From positions 1-64,000 of IMG/VR virus record IMGVR_UViG_3300031857_000094: DNA of 64,000 nt. The stretch is one strand, 5' to 3'. Shown here one piece after another: positions 56,432 through 63,732 of the stretch. The notes below the pieces were generated by a model. That model had not been told where the DNA came from, did not search any database, and saw nothing but the letters and a program-made list of their open reading frames with translations. The number at the start of each line of letters is the position of its first letter. Position 1 is the stretch's first letter. Origin of the DNA: a virus. The position numbers were made by a program, and so were the translations under genes.

Positions 56432-57766
56432 TCACAAAAAATTTTCTAGGAGTTCTACGACATCTGGAAAGGTTTCTTTCCAGTCTGTACCACGAAGTTT
56501 ATCTAGGGCGTCGCTTCGCGCGATGAAACTTTTTATATTTTGGGCGCAAACTTCTTCAGAGTCAGAATTGTATGTGTTCTTAACATAGCCCAAAGTCATG
56601 GCTTTGTGTTGCAGTTTTAGATCAGATTCTTCATATGCTTTGATTATCTTGTCTTTGGCTTTGCGTGGATACCATCTCAAATCGTAGCACTTTGGCGAGC
56701 GCAGTAATCTAAACGAAAACTTATCGAATCCAAAATTTTGGAAATGAGGAACTACTCTCATAGGAGCATACACGTCAAATATGCCTACACAAGAAGTGAT
56801 GGTACAGAACATATTAGAATGTTTCTTCAATCGAAGAATGTTTTCGTTCAGTTTTCTCCAGCTTGATGGATATCTGATTAGTTCGTATCTTTTTTCAGTA
56901 TCATCCACGCTTATACCAAATCGAACTTCTTTGAAGCGATCGAGTTTCTGTAAAATCTTGTCATTGATAACAGTTAGATTCGTGTCGTAAACCAATCGTA
57001 TCTTTTCAGCCTGACCGCATGAAATTAAACGATCTAGCATTTCTTCGTGTGCTGGTTGAAGAAATGGTTCTCCGCCAGTAATGTATACATGCAACAATCT
57101 ATTTTTAATTGTTTCGAACTGTTCCCACCAGATCGGAGAATCGTGCCATCGAACAAAATCGCTTTTGAGTTTGTTTCCTTCAGCGTGGATATGATATTCT
57201 TTAGGTCCAACCCAAAACGTATTCTTACCAGTCAAAGCAACATGATCAGAATACCACAGAGTAGAATATTGCGGCTCGCATTGAATACATTTAGAATTGC
57301 ACAGATTGGAAAAGCGAATATCGAGAGCTATCGGTAGATTGCTGATGGATCCATCAGAGTTCATGATTCTGCTTGCGTCTTCGAGGTTTACTCCGTTTTC
57401 TTGATCTTTCATGTGAGTAAACGTTCGACCTATGCGATAAGACAAACCGCCAATAGTTTCTGGTTCGAAGTATTCTTCCTGTTGCAGTTTTCTGTTGGCA
57501 TCTTCTTTATCCCAACAGACACGACACACTGGATGTCTTTTGTCTTGGGATTGGAAAAGCCTCAGTTCTTTATGAAGATCGCTGTTAAGAGCTTGTTCAA
57601 ATGTATGGGTGAGAATGTTCATCACTTCACCCGTAGATTCATCTTTACCTATTCCATGATCTTTAGTGTTATCATTTCCAGAAAAACAGCAGATCTTGAA
57701 ATTACCCGAGGGATTGATTTGAATTGAAGCCCACGGAAGAGCGCAAAAAGTATTCTTAGAAAACAT
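56432..57766 (-). CDS. Radical SAM protein with twitch/SPASM-like cysteine clusters
   Basis: This protein is 444 residues from ATG 57766; an ATG 11 codons earlier is possible. The N-terminal FCALPWASIQINPSGNFKIC and a CRVCW pair form an auxiliary iron-sulfur cluster pattern. The radical SAM motif CxxxCxxC is C156, C160, C163 in FSNLCNSKCIQCEP. GGEPFLQP follows for SAM binding. Such phage proteins are common in T4-like aquatic genomes with unknown targets, often peptides or nucleosides. It overlaps the nuclease gene upstream by 11 bases, and the tmRNA follows directly. Confidence 0.88.
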   Translation of the reverse strand: MFSKNTFCALPWASIQINPSGNFKICCFSGNDNTKDHGIGKDESTGEVMNILTHTFEQALNSDLHKELRLFQSQDKRHPVCRVCWDKEDANRKLQQEEYFEPETIGGLSYRIGRTFTHMKDQENGVNLEDASRIMNSDGSISNLPIALDIRFSNLCNSKCIQCEPQYSTLWYSDHVALTGKNTFWVGPKEYHIHAEGNKLKSDFVRWHDSPIWWEQFETIKNRLLHVYITGGEPFLQPAHEEMLDRLISCGQAEKIRLVYDTNLTVINDKILQKLDRFKEVRFGISVDDTEKRYELIRYPSSWRKLNENILRLKKHSNMFCTITSCVGIFDVYAPMRVVPHFQNFGFDKFSFRLLRSPKCYDLRWYPRKAKDKIIKAYEESDLKLQHKAMTLGYVKNTYNSDSEEVCAQNIKSFIARSDALDKLRGTDWKETFPDVVELLENFL

Positions 57767-58451
57767 TGCTCTTGCTTCCTTGTTCTTTCCTCCACTCATA
57801 CTGATCGCGAACGCGAATCAGTTGACGAACATAGTCGTTGCGCTTGCCTTCGAAGCAGTCGAACTCGCCTTCATCTGATACGATGAGAATGGCAAAGTCA
57901 TGACATTCAATGCCAGTGTGTTCTTCGAACATGATAGAGTATGCAGTAGCCTGAAGGAAGTAATCTGTGATCATATCTGCAGTCTTTCTCTTACGAGAAG
58001 TCTTGAAGTCGATCACCGTTACTTTGCCATCCCACTCGCAGATTAAGTCCGCGGTCCCTGCGATTCTGAGGATGTCCGAGAACATCGGCGTTTCAGACGC
58101 ATAAACAAGCTGTAAGTTTTTGTCAATACATTTCTGAACAATACGAAAACGTGCGAGTGTCGAGGGCATGATTTTCTTGGCATCTATCTCATCTCCCAGA
58201 ATGTATGATTCCATAAGATTGTGAAGTTCAGTTCCACGATTTGCAGCTTGTCTGCTAATCTTGTTAGCTTCTTCTTCACCGACACGAGCGCGCCACTCAG
58301 CGAGAGATTTTTTCTTTTCAGGCTGATCGCCGAGTAGAGTTGTGATTGATGGGTAGACGTTACCATCTGGAGTTTGATAACGTCTACCGTTTGGAGTGTT
58401 TATCTGACGGGCTCTTGGCAAGTCAATATATGGATCATGATTAAATTTCAT
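57756..58451 (-). CDS. PD-(D/E)XK exonuclease (RecB/Cas4/MGME1-like)
   Basis: This 231-residue nuclease has the motif set RGTELHNLMESYI (His for motif I), IAGTADLICEWDGKVTVIDF with catalytic Asp, then the Asp-x-Lys of DFKTSRK, and the QATAYSIMFEEHTGI helix with its Gln and Tyr. T4-like phages use such enzymes for DNA degradation or end processing. It follows phoH by 11 bases and overlaps the radical SAM gene. Confidence 0.88.
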   Translation of the reverse strand: MKFNHDPYIDLPRARQINTPNGRRYQTPDGNVYPSITTLLGDQPEKKKSLAEWRARVGEEEANKISRQAANRGTELHNLMESYILGDEIDAKKIMPSTLARFRIVQKCIDKNLQLVYASETPMFSDILRIAGTADLICEWDGKVTVIDFKTSRKRKTADMITDYFLQATAYSIMFEEHTGIECHDFAILIVSDEGEFDCFEGKRNDYVRQLIRVRDQYEWRKEQGSKSNVF

Positions 58452-58462
58452 ACTATTATATA

Positions 58463-59233
58463 TTACGCAATAACGCCGCGCTCCTCAAGATTACATCTAG
58501 TCAGGATATACTCTTTGACGAAGCCCGAACGAACAACGTCTTCCTTGTGAAACTTGACGATTTCGAAAGAACGCATCTCACCTGCAATCTTTAGCAGATT
58601 GTTCATACCAGACCCTTCACGAGTATAGTCCTTCTGTGTAAAGTCACCACAGAAGATAACACGACATCCTTCACCAACGCGAGTCATGACCGTATGGATT
58701 TCGTGGTCGCTCAGGTTTTGACACTCGTCGATGATAATGATGTTGTCGCGGAAAGTCATACCACGAAGGAATGACGTGATATCAAACTGAATGTATCCGT
58801 TCTGCTTCATCCACTCATATGGCTTATCGCAAATCTCGGAAACGATTCCTTGATACGGAGCTTCATAGACTGCTGCTTTATCCTTCGCGTTGCCAGGAAG
58901 GAATCCGATGTCGCGAGTAGGAACAACGCTGCGTAGAATCACGATTGGCTTAGGGGCATCTCCACTAAGCATAGCGTTCATGGAAAGCCACAGAGCGAGG
59001 AACGTCTTACCAGTTCCAGCGCAACCATGAAGGATTAGATTTTTGTCTGAATTGAATGCGTCAACAACTATACGTTGAGCTGCTGTTCTAGGGGATACAC
59101 GACACAAGCTAGGAATCACTGGTTGTCGATAACCAGTTCCCTTTGCTCTCTTCTTTTGTTTTCGTTCTTTTCTCGTCAAATACTTCGATGCTTCGGCTTC
59201 AAGAAAGGCTTCGTCTATGATTGCAGTCTGCAT
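58463..59233 (-). CDS. phoH: PhoH-like ATPase
   Basis: This 256-residue protein has Walker A GCAGTGKT near residue 69-76, Walker B IIIIDECQN near 167, and the PhoH-typical FRDN, CGDFTQKDY and GSGMNNLL segments. PhoH-like proteins are frequent in aquatic phages; roles in RNA or phosphate-stress metabolism have been proposed but not settled. The N-terminal 35 residues are basic (RKERKQKKRAKG). It lies 11 bases before the nuclease gene. Confidence 0.93.
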   Translation of the reverse strand: MQTAIIDEAFLEAEASKYLTRKERKQKKRAKGTGYRQPVIPSLCRVSPRTAAQRIVVDAFNSDKNLILHGCAGTGKTFLALWLSMNAMLSGDAPKPIVILRSVVPTRDIGFLPGNAKDKAAVYEAPYQGIVSEICDKPYEWMKQNGYIQFDITSFLRGMTFRDNIIIIDECQNLSDHEIHTVMTRVGEGCRVIFCGDFTQKDYTREGSGMNNLLKIAGEMRSFEIVKFHKEDVVRSGFVKEYILTRCNLEERGVIA

Positions 59234-59302
59234 GGCTGCTCCGCTGTTATTGTTTATGGGATCATAACGAACGAGAACGAGTTCTGTGTCGTGCGGGTCT
59301 CC

Positions 59303-59536
59303 TTAAAATGTGTTGACGGTTGAGCGTGGATGGCGCTTCTTGATTGTCTTAAGAATGTCGCGGAATCCCGAGTCGGGCTTATTACGACCCGACGAAACGC
59401 CGCTTACAATAAGGGGAGCGCCAATTTCTTGACGAATGTGGGGATTCTCCTCAAGATAGGTTTCCATCTGGGAGATAGTCATGAAATCATCAAAGACTTC
59501 GTTGGTCTTCGTATTGACGAAAGTATATCTTGGCAT
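59303..59536 (-). CDS. Small phage protein resembling a degenerate FmdB-type domain
   Basis: This 77-residue protein opens MPRYTFVNTKTNEVFDDFM and ends GFRDILKTIKKRHPRSTVNT. FmdB-like zinc-ribbon proteins share the opening Y-F-C/N pattern and the Asp/Glu that follow, but here the Cys pairs are absent. It is widespread beside PhoH in T4-like aquatic phages. It is separated from phoH by 69 bases with no clear promoter. Confidence 0.68.
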   Translation of the reverse strand: MPRYTFVNTKTNEVFDDFMTISQMETYLEENPHIRQEIGAPLIVSGVSSGRNKPDSGFRDILKTIKKRHPRSTVNTF

Positions 59537-59541
59537 ACGAC

Positions 59542-60225
59542 TTATTTAGTATCCTGCTGAAGTACGTCTGTGAGAGACGGGAAAATCTTTATGATTTCGT
59601 CCCATGCTAGGGATGCGATTTCACGGTGTTCTTTCTGTGTTTCGACGCCCATACGCAACTCGCAGTAGTGAATCCAGCTACGCAGCGTTCCGTTCATATA
59701 CATACGGGACTGCGTAAGACCCTCAGGAAGCACAGCGCGAGCCTGTTCCTTAGCGACACCATTCTCAATAGCCCATTTATATGCATCTTCTGCCGAGGCT
59801 TTTACACACTTCTGAACATTTTCCCATTGCATTTGTAGATCATCATCATCAGTCTCAATACTATTCTGACGATTCTTCATATCCTGCAAACGAGCTTCGC
59901 GTGTAACAAAGCCAAGATCCTTGGTCGGATCAGCATAACGCTGTGAGAACTCTTGGAAAGAAAACGAACGATGACGCAGAATTTGACGAGCGATATCACG
60001 GGTCGTGTCGATTTCCATGCAGATAGAAACCATTTCGAATGGCGACCAATGCTTGTGCTTGGCAAGATACTTCAACAGCTTGGGAGCTGTCTGGGTATTC
60101 ATCTGATTGCTGGGATTACTTACACGAGCAACATAAGCAATGAACTCATCAACACCAACGATATATCCTGTAATAGGATCGCTGATTGTCGGTTTACTTA
60201 CAGCTACAATTTTCACGCTTTGCAT
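59542..60225 (-). CDS. thyX: Flavin-dependent thymidylate synthase ThyX
   Basis: This 227-residue enzyme makes dTMP from dUMP using FAD and folate. The signature RHRSFSFQEFSQRY (RHRxxSxQExSxRY) is intact near residue 83-96, with the upstream KHWSPFEM. The later GLTQSRMYMNGTLRSWIHY supplies substrate-binding arginines. It supplies thymidine for phage replication. It overlaps the 77-residue FlbD-like gene by 32 bases. Confidence 0.95.
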   Translation of the reverse strand: MQSVKIVAVSKPTISDPITGYIVGVDEFIAYVARVSNPSNQMNTQTAPKLLKYLAKHKHWSPFEMVSICMEIDTTRDIARQILRHRSFSFQEFSQRYADPTKDLGFVTREARLQDMKNRQNSIETDDDDLQMQWENVQKCVKASAEDAYKWAIENGVAKEQARAVLPEGLTQSRMYMNGTLRSWIHYCELRMGVETQKEHREIASLAWDEIIKIFPSLTDVLQQDTK

Positions 60226-60427
60226 TTAATACCTCATTCAATTTGCTTACGACTTCACTCAAACTTTCTTCGACGAACCATTCGTTTCCGTTTGTAGCAT
60301 AGATCGTTGTTGTCAGACTGGCGCCTTGGGTACGCCGTGATTCATAAACGGACAAAACGTTCCTAGCATTAATATACACTGGCATATCAAGGAAGTTAGC
60401 ATTTAGATTAGTCAGCTTGATGAACAT
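60194..60427 (-). CDS. FlbD-like small protein
   Basis: This 77-residue protein reads MFIKLTNLNANFLDMPVYIN, followed by a strand pair and WFVEESLSEVVSKLNE. The order (L-x-Asn, y-Asn-x-x-x-V, Val-x-Glu-Ser, then a helix) is that of the small FlbD-type fold, more a structural likeness than proof of flagellar function. Two Cys end the chain (NCSCK). It overlaps thyX by 32 bases and the 181-residue gene by 20 bases. Confidence 0.62.
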   Translation of the reverse strand: MFIKLTNLNANFLDMPVYINARNVLSVYESRRTQGASLTTTIYATNGNEWFVEESLSEVVSKLNEVLNAKRENCSCK

Positions 60428-60953
60428 CGAACCACTCGGGTGTTGGGCGATTCGACCATTTCGCGAATCGTTTCTTGTGCTCTATGTAGTATGTGCGATA
60501 GCCGTCTACTGGATTTTCGCGCTTGCAATCATCGGGCATCGCTTGTGGAAACTGTGTTAGCGGACCGACAGGAATATTCCTAGGTGGTTTCGACAGTTCA
60601 TCAAACAGCTGACTGCACTTGTGCTGTTTGCCGTAGCGATACTCATATTCCTTGAGCAGAGCGCCAAGCAAGCAAACTGACCAGTTGTAGTTGTTGTTTG
60701 TCTGCATCGACCACTGAGTGCATGGATGATTGATATGCGTGACTTGATAGATCTTATCGTCGCGCTCATCGTCGAGCTTCCAGCGTTTAGCCTTGCGACC
60801 AGACTTCGACTGACCTTCATACTCAGTGCCGTCGAGAATACGATGCGCAGAAGAAAGCATCTGACATTCTTCGAGGATCATCTTGACGACGTGCTTGTCG
60901 CAGTGCTGTTGTGCAGCTACGATAGGATCTTTATCGAGAATGAATCTATTCAT
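60408..60953 (-). CDS. Conserved phage protein of unknown function (181 residues)
   Basis: The start is at ATG 60953, in an ATGA overlap with the 55-residue gene. The product begins MNRFILDKDPIVAAQQHCDK and continues HVVKMILEECQMLSSAHRIL, with a HINHPCTQWSM segment and GYRTYYIEHKKRFAKWSN. The His/Cys/Asp residues early on could bind metal. The pattern is frequent in aquatic T4-like phages without an assigned function. Confidence 0.72.
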   Translation of the reverse strand: MNRFILDKDPIVAAQQHCDKHVVKMILEECQMLSSAHRILDGTEYEGQSKSGRKAKRWKLDDERDDKIYQVTHINHPCTQWSMQTNNNYNWSVCLLGALLKEYEYRYGKQHKCSQLFDELSKPPRNIPVGPLTQFPQAMPDDCKRENPVDGYRTYYIEHKKRFAKWSNRPTPEWFDVHQAD

Positions 60954-61117
60954 TTCGCGTCTTCCCATTTCCATTCAAAAACATAATACATCATCTTACG
61001 AGTCAACCAACGTGGACGCTTGAATGCAGTGAACTTGATTGTTGTAACTGCACTAACACTTCCTGGCATAATCCAATAACCAACAGGCTTTGGTGAAGGT
61101 TCGATCTTATATTCCAT
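60950..61117 (-). CDS. Small protein (55 residues)
   Basis: This short frame runs from ATG 61117 to TGA 60950, sharing ATGA with the next gene. The product reads MEYKIEPSPKPVGYWIMPGS and ends YYVFEWKWEDAK; it is basic and aromatic with no known domain. It lies one base after the phosphoesterase stop. Its tight coupling on both sides supports it as a real gene. Confidence 0.62.
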   Translation of the reverse strand: MEYKIEPSPKPVGYWIMPGSVSAVTTIKFTAFKRPRWLTRKMMYYVFEWKWEDAK

Positions 61118-61118
61118 A

Positions 61119-61784
61119 TTAGATTTCTACGATCAACGGCTTATAGATTCCGTGATCATCGTGTTCGCCTTTGTATCCACGCGGATGACAGATCACTCGT
61201 GTTTCACCGATCATGTAGTCGAAGCGATCATGCGTGTGTCCGTGAATCCACAGCTTTGGCGGCTTACGCATAGAAAGGATTTCTTCTTCCATATCGTTGG
61301 AGAACGATGTGTTGTATGGGCTTGTCAGATATCGCGGATGAATAGACTTGCGCGTGGGTGTGTGATGTGACACGATGATATCCGCTTCGCTAGTCATCAG
61401 GAACTTCTTGTGATATGCGTGTGTCGCAATCATGTCCTCTTGATTAAGATCCTTGATATAGCGATAGTCGATAAGCCCGTTCACATAGTAGACCCAGTCC
61501 ATGGTTTTAGACAGATCAGTCCACAACGTAGCACCAGCAATCTTAACATCATCAACAGTTCGCGTCAGCAAGTGCATGTATGCGTCGCTGAACGTCGATC
61601 CATAGTAATCATGATTACCAAGGATAGCGAACATATGATCTGCGTGACGCTGCACGAACTCATCACGGAAATCGTGCTGCTCGCTGATATCACCAGCACA
61701 GATATAGAACACATCGTCCTCAGGCTCGAAATCCCAAGGGCGCTCACGATACATATGCAAGTCTGAGATGATACCAATCTTCAC
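61119..61784 (-). CDS. Calcineurin-type metallophosphoesterase
   Basis: This 221-residue enzyme has the full metal-site set: ISDLH at residues 6-10, CAGDISE at about 29-35, GNHD at about 55, IVSHHTP at about 138, and IHGHTHD at about 181-187. Members cut phosphoesters in nucleotides or proteins; the substrate is unknown. It overlaps the membrane-protein gene by four bases, and a consensus promoter (61824-61852) lies just upstream. Confidence 0.92.
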   Translation of the reverse strand: MKIGIISDLHMYRERPWDFEPEDDVFYICAGDISEQHDFRDEFVQRHADHMFAILGNHDYYGSTFSDAYMHLLTRTVDDVKIAGATLWTDLSKTMDWVYYVNGLIDYRYIKDLNQEDMIATHAYHKKFLMTSEADIIVSHHTPTRKSIHPRYLTSPYNTSFSNDMEEEILSMRKPPKLWIHGHTHDRFDYMIGETRVICHPRGYKGEHDDHGIYKPLIVEI

Positions 61785-62020
61785 AGCCCTACTCCATAAT
61801 GTTGCATCAGACCCATTAGATATATTATAGTCACAACGATCTGAATTGTCAAGAGCGAATACTTACGCCAGATCCAGCCAATAACGAACCAGCCAAAGTT
61901 ACCAGCGAGCGATAGCCATACGTTTAATGGATAGATGTTCCACGCAGTCAATGCTACGCCAATGATAAGAATCGCTGTCGATATCCATTCGATCCAAAAT
62001 TCTGTTCGCTTGCTTACCAA
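61781..62020 (-). CDS. Small three-span membrane protein (79 residues)
   Basis: The start is probably a TTG at 62020, overlapping the stop of the 51-residue gene (CATTGGTAA); the ATG 16 codons upstream lies in the coding region of that gene. The product reads VSKRTEFWIEWISTAILIIG, then LNVWLSLAGNFGWFVIGWIW and IQIVVTIIYLMGL, which makes three hydrophobic spans. Such proteins recur in aquatic T4-like phages without known function. Confidence 0.7.
   Translation of the reverse strand: MVSKRTEFWIEWISTAILIIGVALTAWNIYPLNVWLSLAGNFGWFVIGWIWRKYSLLTIQIVVTIIYLMGLMQHYGVGL
61824..61852 (-). promoter_or_regulatory. Perfect-consensus sigma70-like promoter
   Basis: The minus strand has TTGACA at 61852-61847, exactly 17 bases, then TATAAT at 61829-61824. 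It lies inside the three-span membrane-protein gene, about 40 bases before the phosphoesterase ATG, and should drive the phosphoesterase-thyX-phoH series. Confidence 0.8.
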
Positions 62021-62169
62021 TGTCGAATAACCCCCGCCACAATAAATATGTTCGTGATGATATAACACAACACAATAAGAGTGCGGATAAGTGCTACCTT
62101 ATCCGCCTCCTTATCGTTTTTGCCAGCTTTCTCACCTAGAGCTTTAGCCCATAGACGCCAGAAGTTCAT
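62014..62169 (-). CDS. Small single-span membrane protein (51 residues)
   Basis: This frame from ATG 62169 shares ATGA with the 35-residue gene and ends at TAA 62014. The product begins MNFWRLWAKALGEKAGKNDK, then has a hydrophobic span VLCYIITNIFIVAGVI. The FWRLWAKALGEKA start is typical of small phage membrane proteins. A perfect 9-bp hairpin (62083-62106) lies in the coding sequence. Confidence 0.68.
   Translation of the reverse strand: MNFWRLWAKALGEKAGKNDKEADKVALIRTLIVLCYIITNIFIVAGVIRHW
62083..62106 (-). other. Perfect 9-bp inverted repeat within a coding region
   Basis: GCGGATAAG and its complement flank a 6-base loop, inside the 51-residue gene. On the minus-strand RNA it would form a stable stem. 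No T-run follows, so it is not an ordinary terminator; it may be an RNA-processing or translation-control stem, or chance. Confidence 0.45.
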
Positions 62170-62273
62170 GACAGCATGTAAGCCCAATATGCGATGATAT
62201 CATCTTTGTTTGCTGGATCCCAACCGTTCACGAACATATCGTATTCGACAAGAAGTTCAAGTTCACTCTGCAT
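62166..62273 (-). CDS. Very small protein (35 residues)
   Basis: The ATG at 62273 follows AGGAG with good spacing and overlaps the end of the 156-residue gene by 11 bases. The product is MQSELELLVEYDMFVNGWDP, then ANKDDIIAYWAYMLS, acidic and aromatic. It ends in an ATGA overlap with the 51-residue gene. Its strong ribosome site and coupling support it. A longer frame (62166-62387) is the same stop with a false start. Confidence 0.6.
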   Translation of the reverse strand: MQSELELLVEYDMFVNGWDPANKDDIIAYWAYMLS

Positions 62274-62733
62274 TTTTACGCTCCTGATGTTTGAGGGAAT
62301 ACATTCGATAGTGTTCACCGCAAGTCTGACGATATCCACCTTCTGCTGGAAAACCAGCGCTGATCTGCTCATAGCATCCTGGCTCATCGCAGCAGCTCAG
62401 AATCTTCTTCAGCTTGTCATGATCGTTTTCAGCAAGCGCCTTACGAGCATCTGGAACTACATCGAGATCAAACTCGTTGCTGATAGTCATACCATCAGAG
62501 CAGAGCGGAGCGTATGCTTCTGGACCAAAGCCCAAACGATCATAGATCAGATAGCGATAGCTTCCACCTTCGCTTGCGTGAGCAACGATGTGTTTCATTA
62601 CCCACTTAGTCACAGCGAGCTTCATCAATGGTGAGCACTCGTCAGCCATCTTGGCATATTCGGCGTCGATATCTTGAAATGCTTTCTGGATGTTTTCTAC
62701 AGCATCCCAGAATTTTCTATTGTCTTCGGTCAT
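62263..62733 (-). CDS. Hypothetical Cys/His-rich protein (156 residues)
   Basis: This protein has an N-terminal helical part (NRKFWDAVENIQKAFQDIDA) and a C-terminal part with CCDEPGCYEQ and TCGEHYRMYSL, five Cys/His that could bind zinc. No family is recognised. It overlaps the 70-residue gene by four bases upstream and the 35-residue gene by 11 bases downstream. Confidence 0.65.
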   Translation of the reverse strand: MTEDNRKFWDAVENIQKAFQDIDAEYAKMADECSPLMKLAVTKWVMKHIVAHASEGGSYRYLIYDRLGFGPEAYAPLCSDGMTISNEFDLDVVPDARKALAENDHDKLKKILSCCDEPGCYEQISAGFPAEGGYRQTCGEHYRMYSLKHQERKNAE

Positions 62734-62942
62734 GGGAACATATCCACTATTCGATCCGTTTGTTCACTGACTACGCGAACGCGAGCAGTATGTGTTGCGC
62801 TCATATTTCTTTTCATCGCGAGCGCGCGAGGAACGTAAATCTTTGGATCGTTCTGAACAGAACCTTCCATCGTAGTCCAGTTCTGAAGAACGTAGTCTCC
62901 TGGTCCATTTACTAGCATGAACTCGATGCGAACAGTATCCAT
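62730..62942 (-). CDS. Small protein of unknown function (70 residues)
   Basis: The start is taken at ATG 62942, in a TGATG overlap with the preceding stop, rather than at the GTG one codon earlier. The product is MDTVRIEFMLVNGPGDYVLQ then NDPKIYVPRALAMKRNMSAT, beta-rich and basic, with no known domain. It is part of the run of coupled small genes. Confidence 0.62.
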   Translation of the reverse strand: MDTVRIEFMLVNGPGDYVLQNWTTMEGSVQNDPKIYVPRALAMKRNMSATHTARVRVVSEQTDRIVDMFP

Positions 62943-63148
62943 CACTTCACTCCAAAGTGTTCTTTGATCTGTTGAAGGTCTCTTTCGTTTTCACAGAGGC
63001 TTAGGCATTCTTCGACAATGAGTTTAGCAAACTCCTCAATCTCATCATTGAGATCATATCCCTCGATATACGGAGAATAGAGACCATCATCATTTTTGTA
63101 TTTCTTAAAGCCAGATTTGATTGCAAGTTCTTGGATTCGCTCGTTCAT
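62942..63148 (-). CDS. Small phage protein (68 residues)
   Basis: The start is at ATG 63148, with GAGG seven to eight bases upstream; a longer frame exists but lacks a ribosome site. The product begins MNERIQELAIKSGFKKYKND and holds LNDEIEEFAKLIVEECLSLC, an acidic helix typical of small phage early proteins. It shares TGATG with the 52-residue gene. Confidence 0.7.
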   Translation of the reverse strand: MNERIQELAIKSGFKKYKNDDGLYSPYIEGYDLNDEIEEFAKLIVEECLSLCENERDLQQIKEHFGVK

Positions 63149-63306
63149 CACACATACCTCTTTACGATAACAGGACCAAGTCTCCAACAGTGATATGGAG
63201 AATAACCATACATAGATCCTGCGCCGTTCAAACGAAAATCATTCCAAATGAACAGCGAACCTTTCCAACCAATATATTCGATTGTCCAGCGATTGTTGAT
63301 GCGCAT
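63148..63306 (-). CDS. Small aromatic protein (52 residues)
   Basis: This frame runs from ATG 63306 (TGATG overlap with the SWIM gene) to TGA 63148. The product reads MRINNRWTIEYIGWKGSLFI, then GAGSMYGYSPYHCWRLGPV, aromatic and basic. The tight coupling on both sides argues that it is real. Function unknown. Confidence 0.58.
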   Translation of the reverse strand: MRINNRWTIEYIGWKGSLFIWNDFRLNGAGSMYGYSPYHCWRLGPVIVKRYV

Positions 63307-63680
63307 CACTTGCACTCCCGAACATGCTTGCAGTCTTTACGGAAACCAAAGCCAACACAAGTGCAGCTCCAATGCGAACCATCGCGAGTGACTGTATAAG
63401 TTGATCCAGGCTTTGAACCCTGAACGACGAACGTTTCAGTGCGAGGCTTATCGCAGGATACGATAGCCGCATCCAACCCAACGATCCGCTCACGATCAAT
63501 GATACGGAAAGGGAACTGGGTGTCGCCAGTAGAGATGCAGATGGAGTCTGAGGTTACCCACTTGGGATTAGGTAAGATCTGACCAGTATACTCACAGAAC
63601 TCGCGGATGACGCCACTAGCATACAATGCAGGATTGCGAGTATCGCGCACGCGGATCGTAACAGAATCACCAACGTTCAT
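63306..63680 (-). CDS. SWIM zinc-finger protein
   Basis: This 124-residue protein ends in a SWIM motif: SHWSCTCVGFGFRKDCKHVR (C-x-C, then C-x-H). The N-terminal part is a beta domain (MNVGDSVTIRVRD, then SGVIREFCEYTG) like KOW or SH3 folds. SWIM motifs bind DNA or proteins. It is the first gene after the 63704-63732 promoter and heads the run of small genes down to the phosphoesterase. Confidence 0.82.
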   Translation of the reverse strand: MNVGDSVTIRVRDTRNPALYASGVIREFCEYTGQILPNPKWVTSDSICISTGDTQFPFRIIDRERIVGLDAAIVSCDKPRTETFVVQGSKPGSTYTVTRDGSHWSCTCVGFGFRKDCKHVRECK

Positions 63681-63703
63681 AGCCGAACTCCATCGTATAA
63701 ACT

Positions 63704-63732
63704 ATTGTATCAGCGTTTCAGGTAACTGTCAA
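63704..63732 (-). promoter_or_regulatory. Sigma70-like promoter for the small-gene operon
   Basis: The minus strand has TTGACA at 63732-63727, 17 bases, then TACAAT at 63709-63704, about 25 bases before the SWIM-protein ATG. The -35 overlaps the 3' end of the upstream kinase gene. Confidence 0.78.

Noticed and set aside
62021-62068. Upstream ATG for the three-span membrane protein
   Set aside because: Those codons are part of the 51-residue gene in another frame; the TTG overlapping its stop gives the expected KRTEFW start.
62274-62387. Upstream extension of the 35-residue gene to a 73-residue protein
   Set aside because: The extension lies wholly inside the 156-residue gene in another frame; the AGGAG site points to the internal ATG.
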